Shown here: positions 1 through 9,692 of the stretch, in pieces
Layout of the letters: each line of letters opens with the position of its first letter
Numbering within the stretch: position 1 is the stretch's first letter
Assembly (NCBI RefSeq): GCF_004346185.1
Contig: NZ_SMAI01000001.1
Span: 248,001 to 312,000 of the forward strand
Length of the DNA: 64,000 bases
Origin: Aquabacter spiritensis
Lineage (GTDB): Bacteria; Pseudomonadota; Alphaproteobacteria; Rhizobiales; Xanthobacteraceae
Reading direction: 5' to 3'
The notes under the pieces: model-generated
The model's input: the letters and a program-made list of their open reading frames with translations, nothing else
Told to the model about the DNA's origin: nothing
The model's database searches: none
Program-made: the position numbers and the translations under genes

Positions 1-2206
1 GGTCGAACGCCGATTCGTTTCCGATATTTCCGGCGATCACGCCGCTGTTTGCAATGGCACCAAGTGTTCCGCTGCTTGTGTTATGGATCGCATAGACATC
101 ACCTTTAATGATGCCGCTATTCCCCAGCGCGCCGATCGTTCCTGTATTATAAATTCCCGAATTTTGCGATGCAATCGTTCCATTGTTTCTGAGATCAGAA
201 ATGGACCCGTCCAGATTGTCCACGCTTATGCCAGATGATACGCCGGTGATAAGGCCGTCATTGGTCAGCTTGCCGATCGCCGCCGCAATGGTCGTGTCGA
301 TCAGGACGCCGACGCTATCGCCCCTTATGGTGCCGCCGGCCGCGTTGGTCAGGGTTTCGATGCTGCCGCTGCGCACGCGCACGCCAGCTTCCGGACCTTC
401 GATGGTGCCGGAATTCGACAATGTTCCGATGGATCCGCGGGTTCCAATCCCGTATCCCCCGGTGGTGGTGATGAGGCCGCTATTGGTCAGCGTGCCGATG
501 CTGCCGGTGGACCCCACATAGACGCCCGACGATTCGTAGCCGACGATGGTGCCCGAATTTACGAGCGTCGCGATAATGCCGCCGCTATTGACGCTGATGC
601 CGGTCGACGCCCCGGAAATTCTGCCGTTATTGGTCAGCGTCTGGAGCAGTCCTGTCGTGAGGATCCCGACCTCGCCGGTGCCCTCGACGAGGCCGTCATT
701 CGTCATTTGGACGATGGTGCCCCCGGCCTCCAGGTTGACTGCAGCCCCATAGGCCCCGCGAATGGTGCCGGATGCCTCGTTCACCAAGGCATTGATGATG
801 CCATGATTGGTAATGGCGCTGTCATAGGTGACGGCGATCACGCCACTGTTCGTCAAATTGCCAATGAACGACGTGGCACCGTTGTTATAAATCGCGATGG
901 AATCAGCGGATATGGTTCCGGAATTGGCGATCGTCGCGATGGTGCGGTCGTTGACCACGGCCATCCCACCCTCGGTCGACAGGGCCTTGATGATGCCGTG
1001 ATTGGTGAGCGTGCCGATAGTAGATGTATTTTGAATAACTGTGCTCTGAGCGGAAATTTCACCTGTTTCTTGGTTTGTCAGGACAGCAATTTCTGAATCT
1101 TCTGTATAAATCGCGGTCCAGGCCATGCTTGAAATCGTTCCAGAATTAACGATTGAGCCTATCGTCCCTCCATATATATTAAATGCCGAGCTCGATGCAG
1201 AGGTCATTATACCGCTGTTTACGATGGCGCCGAGAAACGCATCGGTCGATGCGTAAACCGCACCGGTCGAGGAAATGGTTCCAGAGTTCGTGATCGTTCC
1301 GATCGCTCCGCCCAGCAGGTTATATATGGCGGTTGAAGACGATAAAATTGTTCCGGAATTTGAAATGGCTCCGATGGAGCCGCCTTGATTGTAAATGGCC
1401 GTGCCATTCTGGGCCGTGATCGTCGCGCCGGACGCGTTTATGATCGATCCGATTGTGCCATCCGAAAGATTGATGATGACCTTCGGATGCGCGTTTCCAA
1501 ATGTGGAAGCACTCGAAAGCACGCCCCCGGACGCATTTTCAATTTCTATTATATTGTTTTTATTTATTATCGCCCCAATGAATCCATTGTTATTGTTATT
1601 ATTATTGAATCCACTCGCGCTTATGGTTCCGCTATTCGTAATCGTAGAGACCGACGCGGCGAGATTGACGATGCCTCCGATATAATTCTCGTTGAGCGGC
1701 AGGAGCAGTCCGGTCGCCTCGATCGTGCCGGCGTTTTCGACCCGGCTGACCGTGCCGCCGGACAGCAGAACGCCCGCGATCGCGAGATTCGAGTCGGACA
1801 TGATCGTCCCGCTCGTCGTCACGTAACCGGAATTCTGGAACGTCGTGTCGGTGCTGGTGGAATTGAACGCGTAGTAATTGCCGCTCGATTCATCTCCGAC
1901 GACCTGACCGGTGGACGTGATCGTGACGTTGCCGGCGCTCCAATCAAAACAATTGCTCATCGGCGTGGAAATTGACGTATCGGTGGTGATCGAGCTGCAG
2001 GCCGCATAGACCTTCGTCGGGGCGGCCAGACACGCGGTCATTGCGAGGGCCGAGGCGCTCAGGAGCAGACCGAGCCGCTCCAGATCGCAAGTCTGCCGCC
2101 GCGAGTCGACAGCCAGAGCGATCCCACCCGTTCGAGAACCGGATCGGGCGGTTGAAAATGTCTTGTTCGCGACGGAGCCTTCAATGCCAGCCATGCTTCG
2201 CGCCAT
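1..2206 (-). CDS. Large autotransporter/adhesin, N-terminal part (cut by window edge)
   Basis: The frame is open from an ATG at 2206 to the left edge of the window (735 codons, no stop), so the C-terminus lies outside. The N-terminus has an unusually long, basic and Ser/Arg-rich extension (about 45 residues) before a hydrophobic stretch GLLLSASALAMTACLAA, with a likely signal peptidase I site after KVYA (around residue 68). The rest is built of imperfect repeats around a core T-x-N-S-G-T-I or L-T-N-x-G-x-I, spaced at 20-30 residues. This is the pattern of a right-handed beta-helix passenger of a type V secreted surface protein. There is a run of seven Asn near 1590-1610. I expect a beta-barrel domain beyond the edge, as in the second autotransporter of this window, but that is inference. 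An in-frame ATG at 2194 is an alternative start, and no strong ribosome binding site separates the two. Binding target unknown. Confidence 0.85.
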   Translation of the reverse strand, partial: MARSMAGIEGSVANKTFSTARSGSRTGGIALAVDSRRQTCDLERLGLLLSASALAMTACLAAPTKVYAACSSITTDTSISTPMSNCFDWSAGNVTITSTGQVVGDESSGNYYAFNSTSTDTTFQNSGYVTTSGTIMSDSNLAIAGVLLSGGTVSRVENAGTIEATGLLLPLNENYIGGIVNLAASVSTITNSGTISASGFNNNNNNNGFIGAIINKNNIIEIENASGGVLSSASTFGNAHPKVIINLSDGTIGSIINASGATITAQNGTAIYNQGGSIGAISNSGTILSSSTAIYNLLGGAIGTITNSGTISSTGAVYASTDAFLGAIVNSGIMTSASSSAFNIYGGTIGSIVNSGTISSMAWTAIYTEDSEIAVLTNQETGEISAQSTVIQNTSTIGTLTNHGIIKALSTEGGMAVVNDRTIATIANSGTISADSIAIYNNGATSFIGNLTNSGVIAVTYDSAITNHGIINALVNEASGTIRGAYGAAVNLEAGGTIVQMTNDGLVEGTGEVGILTTGLLQTLTNNGRISGASTGISVNSGGIIATLVNSGTIVGYESSGVYVGSTGSIGTLTNSGLITTTGGYGIGTRGSIGTLSNSGTIEGPEAGVRVRSGSIETLTNAAGGTIRGDSVGVLIDTTIAAAIGKLTNDGLITGVSSGISVDNLDGSISDLRNNGTIASQNSGIYNTGTIGALGNSGIIKGDVYAIHNTSSGTLGAIANSGVIAGNIGNESAFD

Positions 2207-2821
2207 CCCAATATCGCCAGGTCCGGGCCTGAGCCAACCTGCGCAGCCTCAATCTTCTCCGATTGGCAGTTTCATCGGTCGGCCTCTATCGGATCTCCGA
2301 AGAGGTCTGTCGGAATTACGCAAAGAGAGGCTCGGGCTTGTGGGCAATGGCAAATTTGCCACATAGGGCGGCGCCGCCGAGGTCCGGCCGACGACACATC
2401 GGTCCCTCGATCAGGCACGTGCGTCACGTCTCGACATGCGATCGTAATCCTGCACGGTCCGCCCTCCGGAGGGGACCACCCTCATCTCGGCAGGGGGCGC
2501 GACCGGAGATCGGCGGGCTTTATCCCCTCGCCGGGCACGTGTTGCCACTATGTTCCGCTTATCATTTCCGGGCAGCCGAAGGCCGCCCGGACGTTTCGGA
2601 ACGGTCACGCCGAGCGCCGCTCGGGGACAAATCGAGACGCCGCTTACAGACACCGTCAGGCCTCGCCCGCATCGTCGCCCGGGCACCCTGAACCGCCCGT
2701 TTCACATCTCGTCCACGGGCCGCGGTCTCCCCTCACCCCCTTCGGAAGCGGGGGGTGAGCGAACGCTTGTGGCCGTCGTGCCGGAGCGAATGCCGCGGCG
2801 GGACGCGCGAGAGAGGCCGCC
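2207..2821. other. Intergenic region between autotransporter start and nrdJ end
   Basis: About 600 bases upstream of the autotransporter (minus strand) and downstream of nrdJ (minus strand). Short open frames exist on both strands (for example 2411-2686 minus), but they lack a family-like sequence and a ribosome binding site and look like chance frames of GC-rich DNA. The only structured element seen is the hairpin at 2732-2759. The promoter of the autotransporter should lie in the left part, but I could not pick out -35/-10 boxes with confidence. Confidence 0.5.
2732..2759 (-). terminator. GC-rich hairpin downstream of nrdJ
   Basis: A perfect 9-bp stem (CTCACCCCC pairing with GGGGGTGAG) with a 10-base loop lies about 63 bases past the nrdJ stop. 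There is no T-run after it on the minus strand, so it may be a transcript-end hairpin rather than a classical intrinsic terminator. Confidence 0.35.
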
Positions 2822-5800
2822 TCAGCTGCAGCCGGTCGTCGAACCGCAGGTGTCGCATTTCATGCAGGTGCCGTTGCGCACCAGCGTGAAATTCATGCAT
2901 TCCGGGCAGGCTTCGCCCTCATAGCCGCGGGCGCGGGCTTCGGCGCGGCGCTCGGCGGTGCGGGCCGCTGGCCCCCAGGGGAGGGCCTTGTCCAGCACGC
3001 TCTCGGCGGCGGCTTCCAGCACGTCCAGCTCCTCGGCGAGGCCCGGCTCGGGCTCCGCCTTGAGCGCGGTGGCGCCCTCGGTGCGGGTCCGCAGCAGGGT
3101 GATGTTGTCCTTGCCGCGCGCCTCGGGGAGCGGCTGGGCCATCAGATTGACGGTCTTGCCGCGCACCAGGCCCTTGGAGACGACGCGCGCCGCGGCCGGC
3201 GCCTTGCCTTCGTCCACGCCCTTGCCGAGCGCGTCGAAGCCGGTCTCGGAGGGATCGACATGGCCGAGATCGCTGCGCCCGAGATAGGAGACGGCGAGTT
3301 CGCGGAACACGTAGTCCAGGATCGAGGTGGCGTATTTGATCGTGTCGTTGCCCTGCACCGGGCCGGCGGGCTCGAAGCGGGTGAAGGTGAAGGCGTCGAC
3401 ATATTCCTCGAGCGGCACGCCATATTGCAGGCCGAGCGAGATGGCGATGGCGAAATTGTTCAACAGCGAGCGCAGCGCGGCGCCCTCTTTGTGCATGTCG
3501 ATAAAGATTTCGCCGAGCGCGCCGTCGTCATATTCGCCGGTGCGCAGATAGAGCTTGTGGCCGCCGACCACCGCCTTCTGGGTATAGCCCTTGCGGCGGT
3601 CGGGCATCTTCTCGCGCTCGCGCACGCGGTGCTCGACGATGCGCTCCACCACCCGCTCGACGATCTTCTCGGTGACGGTGGCGGTGCGGGCGGCGTTCGG
3701 CTGGGCGACCAGCGCCTCGACCGCATCCTCCTCGTCCTCGTCGTCCGCGACCAATTGGGCATTGAGCGGCTGGGACAGTTTGGAACCGTCGCGATAGAGC
3801 GCATTGGCCTTCAGAGCGAGGCGCCAGGACAGCAGATAAGCGGCCTTGCACTCCTCCACCGTCGCGTCGTTCGGCATGTTGATGGTCTTGGAGATGGCGC
3901 CGGAAATGAAGGGCTGTGCCGCCGCCATCATGCGGATATGGCTCTCGACCGAGAGGAAGCGCTTGCCGATGCGCCCGCAGGGCGAGGCGCAGTCGAACAC
4001 CGGCAGATGCGCCGCCTTCAGGAACGGCGCGCCTTCCAGGGTCATCGCGCCGCAGACATGGACGTTGGCCGCCTCGATCTCCGACTTGGCGAAGCCGAGA
4101 TGGGAGAGGAGATCGAATTTCGGATCGGCGAGCTGGAGCGCGGTGACGCCGAGCCGCTTGACCAGGAAGTCCTCGCCGAAGGTCCAGCGGTTGAAGGCGA
4201 ACTTGATGTCGAACGCGCTCTTCACCGCGGCTTCCGCCTTGGCGATCGCCGCATCGTCGAAGCCCTTGGCGCGCAGCGTCGTATGGTTGATGCCCGGCGC
4301 CTGGGCGAGCGAGCCGTGGCCCACCGCATAGGCCTCGATCTCGGCGATCTGCGCCTCGCCATAGCCGAGCGTGCGCAGCGCCTCCGGCACGGCGCGGTTG
4401 ATGATCTTGAAATAGCCGCCGCCGGCCAGCTTCTTGAACTTCACCAAAGCGAAGTCCGGCTCGATGCCGGTGGTGTCGCAATCCATCACCAGGCCGATCG
4501 TGCCGGTCGGCGCGATCACCGAGACCTGGGCGTTGCGATAGCCGTGGGCCTCGCCGCCGGCCAGCGCGCGGTCCCAGGCGAGCTTGGCATGCGCCGCGAG
4601 GCGGGGATCCTTCAGCGAGGCGAGGTCGAGCGGCACCGGCGCGACCGCCAGCTCCTCATAGCCGGCCGTCTCGCCATAAGCGGCGCGACGGTGGTTGCGG
4701 ATCACCTTCAGCATCGCCGCGGCATTGTCCGGATAGTCCGGGAAGGCGCCGAGCTGCGCCGCCATCTCGGCCGAGGTGGCGTAGCAGATGCCGGTCATGA
4801 TGGCCGAGATGGCGCCGCAGATGGCGCGGCCCTCGGCCGAATCGTAGGGGATGCCGGACGACATCAGCAGGCCGCCAATATTGGCGTAGCCGAGGCCGAG
4901 CGTGCGGTAGCGGAACGACAGCTCGGCGATCTGGCGCGAGGGGAATTGCGCCATCAGCACCGAGATTTCGAGCACCACGGTCCAGAGCCGCACGGCATGC
5001 TCGAAGCTCTCGACGTCGAACGCCTTCGCGCTGTCGCGGAACTGCAGCAGGTTCAGCGAGGCGAGATTGCAGGCCGTGTCGTCCAGGAACATGTATTCCG
5101 AGCACGGATTGGAGGCGCGGATCTCGCCGCCGGCCGGGCAGGTGTGCCAGTCATTGACCGTGGTGTGGAACTGGATGCCGGGATCGGCGCAGTGCCATGC
5201 GGCCGAGCCGATCTTCTCCCACAGATCGCGGGCCTTGATGGTCTTGTGGACCTTGCCGTCGATGCGGCGGATCAGGTTCCAGTCGGCATCGGCCTCGACC
5301 GCCCGCAGGAAATCGTCGGTGACGCGCACCGAATTGTTGGAATTCTGGCCGGCCACCGTGAGATAGGCCTCGCCGTCCCAATCGGTGTCGTAGATCGCGA
5401 CGTCGATGTCGGTATAACCCTGGCGGCCGTATTGGATCACGCGGCGGAGCGCGGCATCGGCGACGCCGGCCTTGCGGGCGGCCTTGATCTCGCGCTTCAG
5501 CGCCGGATTCTTCTCCGGGTCGAAGCAGGCATCGCCGTCGCCCTCGCAATTGACGCAGGCCTTCAGCACCGCCTTCAGGTGCCGGGCATTGATCTTCGAG
5601 CCGGTGACGAGCGCCGCCACCTTCTGCTCCTCGATCACCTTCCAATCGACATAGGCTTCGATGTCGGGATGGTCGGCGTCCACCACCACCATCTTGGCGG
5701 CGCGGCGGGTGGTGCCGCCGGACTTGATGGCGCCCGCCGCGCGGTCGCCGATCTTCAGGAAGCTCATCAGGCCGGACGAGCGCCCGCCGCCGGACAGCTT

Positions 5801-6529
5801 CTCGCCCTCGCCGCGCAGCGAGGAGAAGTTCGAGCCGGTGCCGGAGCCGTATTTGAACAGGCGCGCCTCGCGCACCCACAGATCCATGATGCCGCCCTCA
5901 TTGACGAGGTCGTCGGCCACCGACTGGATGAAGCAGGCATGCGGCTGGGGATGCTCATAGGCCGAGGTCGAGGAGACCAGCTGGCCGGTCTCGTGGTCGA
6001 CATAGAAATGGCCCTGCCCCGGCCCGTCGATGCCATAGGCCCAATGCAGGCCGGTATTGAACCATTGCGGGGAATTGGGCGCGACCATCTGCATGGCGAG
6101 CATGTAGCGGTGCTCGTCGAAGAACGCCTGGGCGTCCGCCTCCGTGTCGAAATAGCCGCCCTTCCAGCCCCAATAGGTCCAGGTGCCGGCGAGACGGTCG
6201 AACACCTGCTTGGCCGTGGTCTCGCCAACGAAGCGCTGCTCCTTCGGCAGATCGGCCAGCGCGGCGGTATCCGCGACGGCGCGCCACAGGAAGGAGGGGA
6301 CGGACGTCTCCTCCACCTTCTTGAGGCGCGCCGGCACGCCCGCGCGGCGGAAATATTTCTGGGCGAGGATGTCGCTCGCGACCTGGGAGAAATGGGCCGG
6401 AACCTCGATGCCGTCCTGGCGGAACACCACCGAGCCGTCCGGGTTGCGGATCTCGCTCACGGTCTCCCGGAACAGGATCGTGGCGTAAGGCGACTGGCCG
6501 TCCGTGGTGTAGCGGCGTTCGACGCGCAT
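2822..6529 (-). CDS. nrdJ: Vitamin B12-dependent class II ribonucleotide reductase
   Basis: Reduces ribonucleotides to deoxyribonucleotides with an adenosylcobalamin-generated thiyl radical, so it needs neither oxygen nor a separate radical subunit. The 1235-residue length matches the long alphaproteobacterial NrdJ. Visible signatures are NPCSE near residue 472 (active-site Asn, Cys and Glu), PTGTIG near residue 673, and a C-terminal Cys cluster CPECMNF...CMKCDTC that carries the redox-active/zinc-binding cysteines. A longer frame reaches 6571, but the ATG at 6529 is preceded by AGGGAG at proper spacing and gives the family-typical MRVERRYT start. Monocistronic. The upstream region to 6914 carries a CtrA-type box and an NrdR-like palindrome. 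I saw no cobalamin riboswitch. Confidence 0.97.
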   Translation of the reverse strand: MRVERRYTTDGQSPYATILFRETVSEIRNPDGSVVFRQDGIEVPAHFSQVASDILAQKYFRRAGVPARLKKVEETSVPSFLWRAVADTAALADLPKEQRFVGETTAKQVFDRLAGTWTYWGWKGGYFDTEADAQAFFDEHRYMLAMQMVAPNSPQWFNTGLHWAYGIDGPGQGHFYVDHETGQLVSSTSAYEHPQPHACFIQSVADDLVNEGGIMDLWVREARLFKYGSGTGSNFSSLRGEGEKLSGGGRSSGLMSFLKIGDRAAGAIKSGGTTRRAAKMVVVDADHPDIEAYVDWKVIEEQKVAALVTGSKINARHLKAVLKACVNCEGDGDACFDPEKNPALKREIKAARKAGVADAALRRVIQYGRQGYTDIDVAIYDTDWDGEAYLTVAGQNSNNSVRVTDDFLRAVEADADWNLIRRIDGKVHKTIKARDLWEKIGSAAWHCADPGIQFHTTVNDWHTCPAGGEIRASNPCSEYMFLDDTACNLASLNLLQFRDSAKAFDVESFEHAVRLWTVVLEISVLMAQFPSRQIAELSFRYRTLGLGYANIGGLLMSSGIPYDSAEGRAICGAISAIMTGICYATSAEMAAQLGAFPDYPDNAAAMLKVIRNHRRAAYGETAGYEELAVAPVPLDLASLKDPRLAAHAKLAWDRALAGGEAHGYRNAQVSVIAPTGTIGLVMDCDTTGIEPDFALVKFKKLAGGGYFKIINRAVPEALRTLGYGEAQIAEIEAYAVGHGSLAQAPGINHTTLRAKGFDDAAIAKAEAAVKSAFDIKFAFNRWTFGEDFLVKRLGVTALQLADPKFDLLSHLGFAKSEIEAANVHVCGAMTLEGAPFLKAAHLPVFDCASPCGRIGKRFLSVESHIRMMAAAQPFISGAISKTINMPNDATVEECKAAYLLSWRLALKANALYRDGSKLSQPLNAQLVADDEDEEDAVEALVAQPNAARTATVTEKIVERVVERIVEHRVREREKMPDRRKGYTQKAVVGGHKLYLRTGEYDDGALGEIFIDMHKEGAALRSLLNNFAIAISLGLQYGVPLEEYVDAFTFTRFEPAGPVQGNDTIKYATSILDYVFRELAVSYLGRSDLGHVDPSETGFDALGKGVDEGKAPAAARVVSKGLVRGKTVNLMAQPLPEARGKDNITLLRTRTEGATALKAEPEPGLAEELDVLEAAAESVLDKALPWGPAARTAERRAEARARGYEGEACPECMNFTLVRNGTCMKCDTCGSTTGCS

Positions 6530-6763
6530 GATCGAAACTCCCTGCGCCCGCAAAGGGCGATTATGGCTCAAAACGGCGGCAGCCGCGACGCGACGTCGGG
6601 ATGCGGCGGCGGGGGCCGCCCCGGTTCCTGGGCTGCTGTGTTTGGGAAAGCGGAACAGGCGCCCGACCGTGAGATCGGGTGATGCCCGCCGCCTAGGACC
6701 CGAACGCTAGAGTGAGTCTGGCGCCCGCGTCAAACACAGATTTGGGGCTCAAAGGCTATCCGG

Positions 6764-6779
6764 CTACTAAATATGGTAG
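6764..6779. promoter_or_regulatory. NrdR-box-like palindrome upstream of nrdJ
   Basis: CTACTAAATATGGTAG is a near-perfect 16-bp inverted repeat. It keeps the symmetric core C-w-A-x-A-T-x-T-x-G of the published NrdR box (about 10 of 16 positions) and lies 235 bases upstream of nrdJ, a typical NrdR target. NrdR sites usually come in pairs about three helical turns apart. A weak partner may sit 31 bases away around 6733-6748, but its match is poor. Confidence 0.4.
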
Positions 6780-6790
6780 CGCACAGGGGC

Positions 6791-6806
6791 TTAACAAGGG
6801 CTTAAC
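6791..6806. promoter_or_regulatory. CtrA-type box TTAA-N7-TTAAC
   Basis: TTAACAAGGGCTTAAC is an exact match to the CtrA consensus TTAA-N7-TTAAC of alphaproteobacteria. It lies in the gap between the 3' end of mutL and nrdJ, about 262 bases upstream of nrdJ. The same stretch can be read as an 11-base direct repeat (GGGCTTAACA at 6787 and 6798). chpT, whose product phosphorylates CtrA in related bacteria, is in this window. Confidence 0.5.
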
Positions 6807-6914
6807 ACCCTTGCTGCGGCAGGGATTCGGCCCCTCGCAGCCGGTCCGGCGCCACCATAGGCGGGGGCCGGCTTATGCACGTCTTCCACAGCCGGCGAAT
6901 ATTTTTTCGCCGCT

Positions 6915-8825
6915 TCACCGCCGCGCGAACAGTCTCTCGAGATCGGACAACGAGAGCGTGACGAAGGTCGGCCGGCCGTGATTGCACTCGCCGGAATTGG
7001 GCGTCGCCTCCATCTCCCGCAGCAGCGCGTTCATCTCCTCGACGCGCAGCCGCCGGCCGGCGCGGACCGAGCCGTGGCACGCCATGGTCGCGGCGACATG
7101 GAGCAGGCGGCGCTCCAGCGGCTGGGCGTCGTCCCATTCGGCGGCGTGGGCGGCGATGTCGGCGACCAGTTTCGTGACGTCGGCCTCCTTCAGCAGAGCC
7201 GGGACCTCGCGCACCAGGACCGCGCCGGGACCGAACGCTTCGAGCACCAAACCGAGCGCGGCGAGATCGTCCGCCTTCTCGGTGAGCCGGTCCGCCTCGA
7301 CCGGGTCGAGATCCACCACGACCGGCACCAGCAGGCCCTGGCGGGCGATGCCGTCGCGCGCCAGCGCCGCCTTCAATTTCTCGTAGACCAGCCGCTCATG
7401 GGCGGCGTGCTGATCGACCAGGACCAGGCCGGCGCGGGTCTGGGCGAGGATATAGGTCTCGTGCACTTGGGCACGGGCCGCGCCGAGCGGGCGGTCGAGA
7501 TCGGCGGCGTTCATCGGTGCCTCGCCGGGCCGCGCATCGGCGGCGGGGGCGCCGAGATCGAACCGCGCCTGGCCGGCGCCGCCCGCCGCATAGGCCCCCT
7601 GCCCCGCTTCGGCGAAGCCCGCCCCGGCAAATCCCGCCCCCGGAACAGCGGCTTCGGCGAAACCCGCCGGACGGGCGGGCGAGGTCCGCCAATCATAGGC
7701 GCCCCCCGGCATCGGCTCCGGCCGATAGGCGGACGGCAGGCGCGGCGGCGGGAAGCCGGGGGCTGCGCCCAATTCCGGCGCCCGGGAGAGCGCGACCAGC
7801 CGGTCGGAAATGGTGTCGGCGGTGCGCGGCGCGCGCGCGGCCAGCGCGTCGGTCAGGGTGCGCACGATCAAAGCGCGCACAGTGCCGCCGTCGCGGAACC
7901 GCACCTCGGTCTTGGCGGGATGGACGTTCACGTCCACCTCGCGCGGATCGAGGGTCAGGAACAGAGCGAGCAGCGGGTAGCGGTCCGAGGGCAGGAGGTC
8001 GGCATAAGCGGCGCGCACCGCGCCGAACAGCAGCTTGTCGCGGACCGGGCGGCCATTGACGAACAGAAACTGCGCCAGCGAATTCGCCTTCGAGAAGGTC
8101 GGCAGGCCGGCATGGCCGTCGAGCCGCGCGCCGCCCCGCTCGCCCGCGACCGGCACCAGATTTCGCCCCGCCTCCGCGCCCAGCACATCGGCGATGCGCC
8201 GGGCGCGGCCCTCTTCATCGTCGCTGCGGGCGGGGAAGGTCTGAGGCCCGCGCTCCTCGCTGACCACAGTGAATTCGATGTCCGGACGCGCCAGCGCGAG
8301 CCGACGGACGATGTCGAGCGCGGCGGCGCCCTCGGCGCGGTCGGACTTCAGGAATTTCAACCGCGCCGGGGTGGCGAAGAACAGATCGCGGACCTCGACC
8401 CGGGTGCCGCCCTTCAACGCGACCGGGCGCGGGGCGACGAGCGTGCCGCCCTCGACCCTGATCTCGAAGGCGGAGGCCGCGCCCGGCGGGCGGCTGGCGA
8501 TCGCGAGGCGCGCCACCGCGCCGATCGAGGGCAAGGCCTCGCCGCGAAAGCCGAGCGTGGCGATCGAGAGCAGGTCCTCGGTCGGCAGCTTGGAGGTCGC
8601 GTGGCGCTCGACCGCGAGCGCCAGTTCGTCGGGCGTCATGCCGCCGCCATCGTCGGCGACCCGGATCAGGCGGCGCCCGCCGCCGTCGATCACCACCTCG
8701 ATGCTGCGCGCGCCGGCGTCGATGGCGTTCTCGACCAGCTCCTTGACCACAGCCGCCGGCCGCTCCACCACCTCGCCGGCGGCGATGCGGTCGATCAAGA
8801 CGGGCGGCAGGCGGCGGATGGTCAT
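6915..8825 (-). CDS. mutL: DNA mismatch repair protein MutL
   Basis: Couples MutS mismatch recognition to strand incision. The N-terminal GHKL ATPase shows ELVENAIDAGA (Asn binds Mg-ATP), DDGGGM and GFRGEAL. The C-terminal part holds the endonuclease motif DQHAAHERLVYE near residue 468 and the metal-site motifs ACHGS and CNHGRP, so this is a nicking MutL of an organism without MutH. The linker (residues about 340-440) is Ala/Gly/Pro-rich with repeated AGFAEA-like units. 636 residues is normal. Start at the MTIRRLPP methionine; the ribosome binding site is weak. No mutS nearby. Confidence 0.97.
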   Translation of the reverse strand: MTIRRLPPVLIDRIAAGEVVERPAAVVKELVENAIDAGARSIEVVIDGGGRRLIRVADDGGGMTPDELALAVERHATSKLPTEDLLSIATLGFRGEALPSIGAVARLAIASRPPGAASAFEIRVEGGTLVAPRPVALKGGTRVEVRDLFFATPARLKFLKSDRAEGAAALDIVRRLALARPDIEFTVVSEERGPQTFPARSDDEEGRARRIADVLGAEAGRNLVPVAGERGGARLDGHAGLPTFSKANSLAQFLFVNGRPVRDKLLFGAVRAAYADLLPSDRYPLLALFLTLDPREVDVNVHPAKTEVRFRDGGTVRALIVRTLTDALAARAPRTADTISDRLVALSRAPELGAAPGFPPPRLPSAYRPEPMPGGAYDWRTSPARPAGFAEAAVPGAGFAGAGFAEAGQGAYAAGGAGQARFDLGAPAADARPGEAPMNAADLDRPLGAARAQVHETYILAQTRAGLVLVDQHAAHERLVYEKLKAALARDGIARQGLLVPVVVDLDPVEADRLTEKADDLAALGLVLEAFGPGAVLVREVPALLKEADVTKLVADIAAHAAEWDDAQPLERRLLHVAATMACHGSVRAGRRLRVEEMNALLREMEATPNSGECNHGRPTFVTLSLSDLERLFARR

Positions 8826-8868
8826 GCGGGCGACTCAGAGGGGCGTGAGCCGCGAGTATAGGGGAGAC

Positions 8869-8944
8869 TGGCGCGGGGGGCATGGGGCGCGGGGGACTGG
8901 AGCGCTGGGGACTGGGGCGGAGGGGACTGGGGCGCGGGGGATGC
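8869..8944. repeat. G-rich short tandem repeat between mutL and the toxin gene
   Basis: Four to five imperfect copies of a 15-16 base unit of the form GGGGACTGGGGCGCG follow one another just upstream of mutL. There are about ten runs of four or more G on the plus strand, enough for G-quadruplex formation. The repeat is in the non-coding gap between the toxin stop (8984) and the mutL start (8825). Confidence 0.75.
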
Positions 8945-8983
8945 CCCGGAAGTTCAGCAGGGAGCCGAAGCACCCGACGTCGA

Positions 8984-9280
8984 TCAGCGGGGAAACAGAT
9001 GCGCCTCCACATCCATGGCGCCATGCAGGACATGAAGCACCTGCACCTCCTGCCCCGCCACGCGATAGAAGATCAGATAATTGCCGTGGACGCAGCGGCG
9101 GATGCCGAGATGCTCGTAGCGTGGCACGAGAGGAAAAGCGTGCGGGCTTGCCAGCAGCCCGAGCAGGCGCGCCTGCAACTCGCCCACAAAAGAGAGCGCG
9201 CGGGCGGGATTGTCCTTGGCGATATGGTCGCCGATGCGCTCGAGGTCCGCTTCCGCCGCGCGCGCAAGGACAAGCCTCAT
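8984..9280 (-). CDS. ParE/RelE-family toxin of a toxin-antitoxin pair
   Basis: 98 residues with the RelE/ParE-superfamily pattern: an N-terminal helix pair (AAEADLERIGDHIAKDN), a central RYEHLGIRRCVHGNYLIFYR strand region and a C-terminal hydrophobic VLHVLHGAMD strand. Related ParE proteins poison DNA gyrase and RelE proteins cut mRNA; the sequence alone does not tell which applies. The ATG overlaps the antitoxin stop as ATGA, so the pair is translationally coupled with antitoxin first. Located between mutL and a dioxygenase gene. Confidence 0.88.
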   Translation of the reverse strand: MRLVLARAAEADLERIGDHIAKDNPARALSFVGELQARLLGLLASPHAFPLVPRYEHLGIRRCVHGNYLIFYRVAGQEVQVLHVLHGAMDVEAHLFPR

Positions 9281-9534
9281 TGGCCGCCGGCCTTGGTCTC
9301 ATACTTGGCTGCCAGCCGGGCGAACACGTCTTCTGCGGGCGACGTGCGCCCCGCCTCGGCATCCTGAATGCCGCGCGCCAGCGCCGCGTCCAAGGCCGCA
9401 AGCCGCATCTCCCGCTCCTGCACCAGCCGCACGCCTTCCCGCAGCACCTCGCTCTTGGAATGGTAGCGCCCCGTGGCGACCAGACGGTTCACATAATCTT
9501 CAAGCGAAGGGCCGAGATCTGCACTGATGGGCAT
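9277..9534 (-). CDS. ParD-like ribbon-helix-helix antitoxin
   Basis: An 85-residue protein starting MPISADLGPSLEDYVNRL, which resembles the N-terminal strand and first helix of ParD-type ribbon-helix-helix antitoxins, followed by KSEVLREGVRLVQERE. It should bind its own promoter and neutralise the toxin through the C-terminal tail. A longer frame goes up to 9594, but the ATG at 9534 has GGAGG eight bases before it and matches the family start. Overlaps the toxin gene by four bases. Confidence 0.88.
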   Translation of the reverse strand: MPISADLGPSLEDYVNRLVATGRYHSKSEVLREGVRLVQEREMRLAALDAALARGIQDAEAGRTSPAEDVFARLAAKYETKAGGQ

Positions 9535-9609
9535 GGGAGCATCCTCCGTCCGAAGATTTTGGCCCGCCCCACCCCTCTTATCAAGAAGCGGCACGCCGGC
9601 ACCGAAGCC

Positions 9610-9640
9610 GCCGCCCGCCTCTTCATAACAAGAGGGCGGC
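9610..9640 (-). terminator. Bulged hairpin after the dioxygenase gene
   Basis: GCCGCC plus CTCTT pairs with AAGAG plus GGCGGC around a six-base loop, with a three-base bulge. It starts 53 bases past the stop of the gene at 9693-10637. No long T-run, so only a candidate. Confidence 0.35.
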
Positions 9641-9692
9641 GACCCGAGGATGTCTGTTATCCGCCGGAGCCGCCCTTACTCTGCAAGCCGCC

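Noticed and set aside
2411-2686. 91-codon frame on the minus strand in the first large gap
   Set aside because: Arg/Pro/Gly-rich, no ribosome binding site and no recognisable family; looks like chance.
3260-6682. Long open frame (1140 codons) on the plus strand opposite nrdJ
   Set aside because: It mirrors the codon bias of nrdJ, is rich in Arg/Ala/Gly/His/Asp without any family pattern, and the opposite strand carries an unmistakable enzyme.
6530-6914. Possible cobalamin riboswitch before nrdJ
   Set aside because: No B12-box-like sequence or matching stems were seen; NrdJ uses the cofactor but regulation by riboswitch is not supported.
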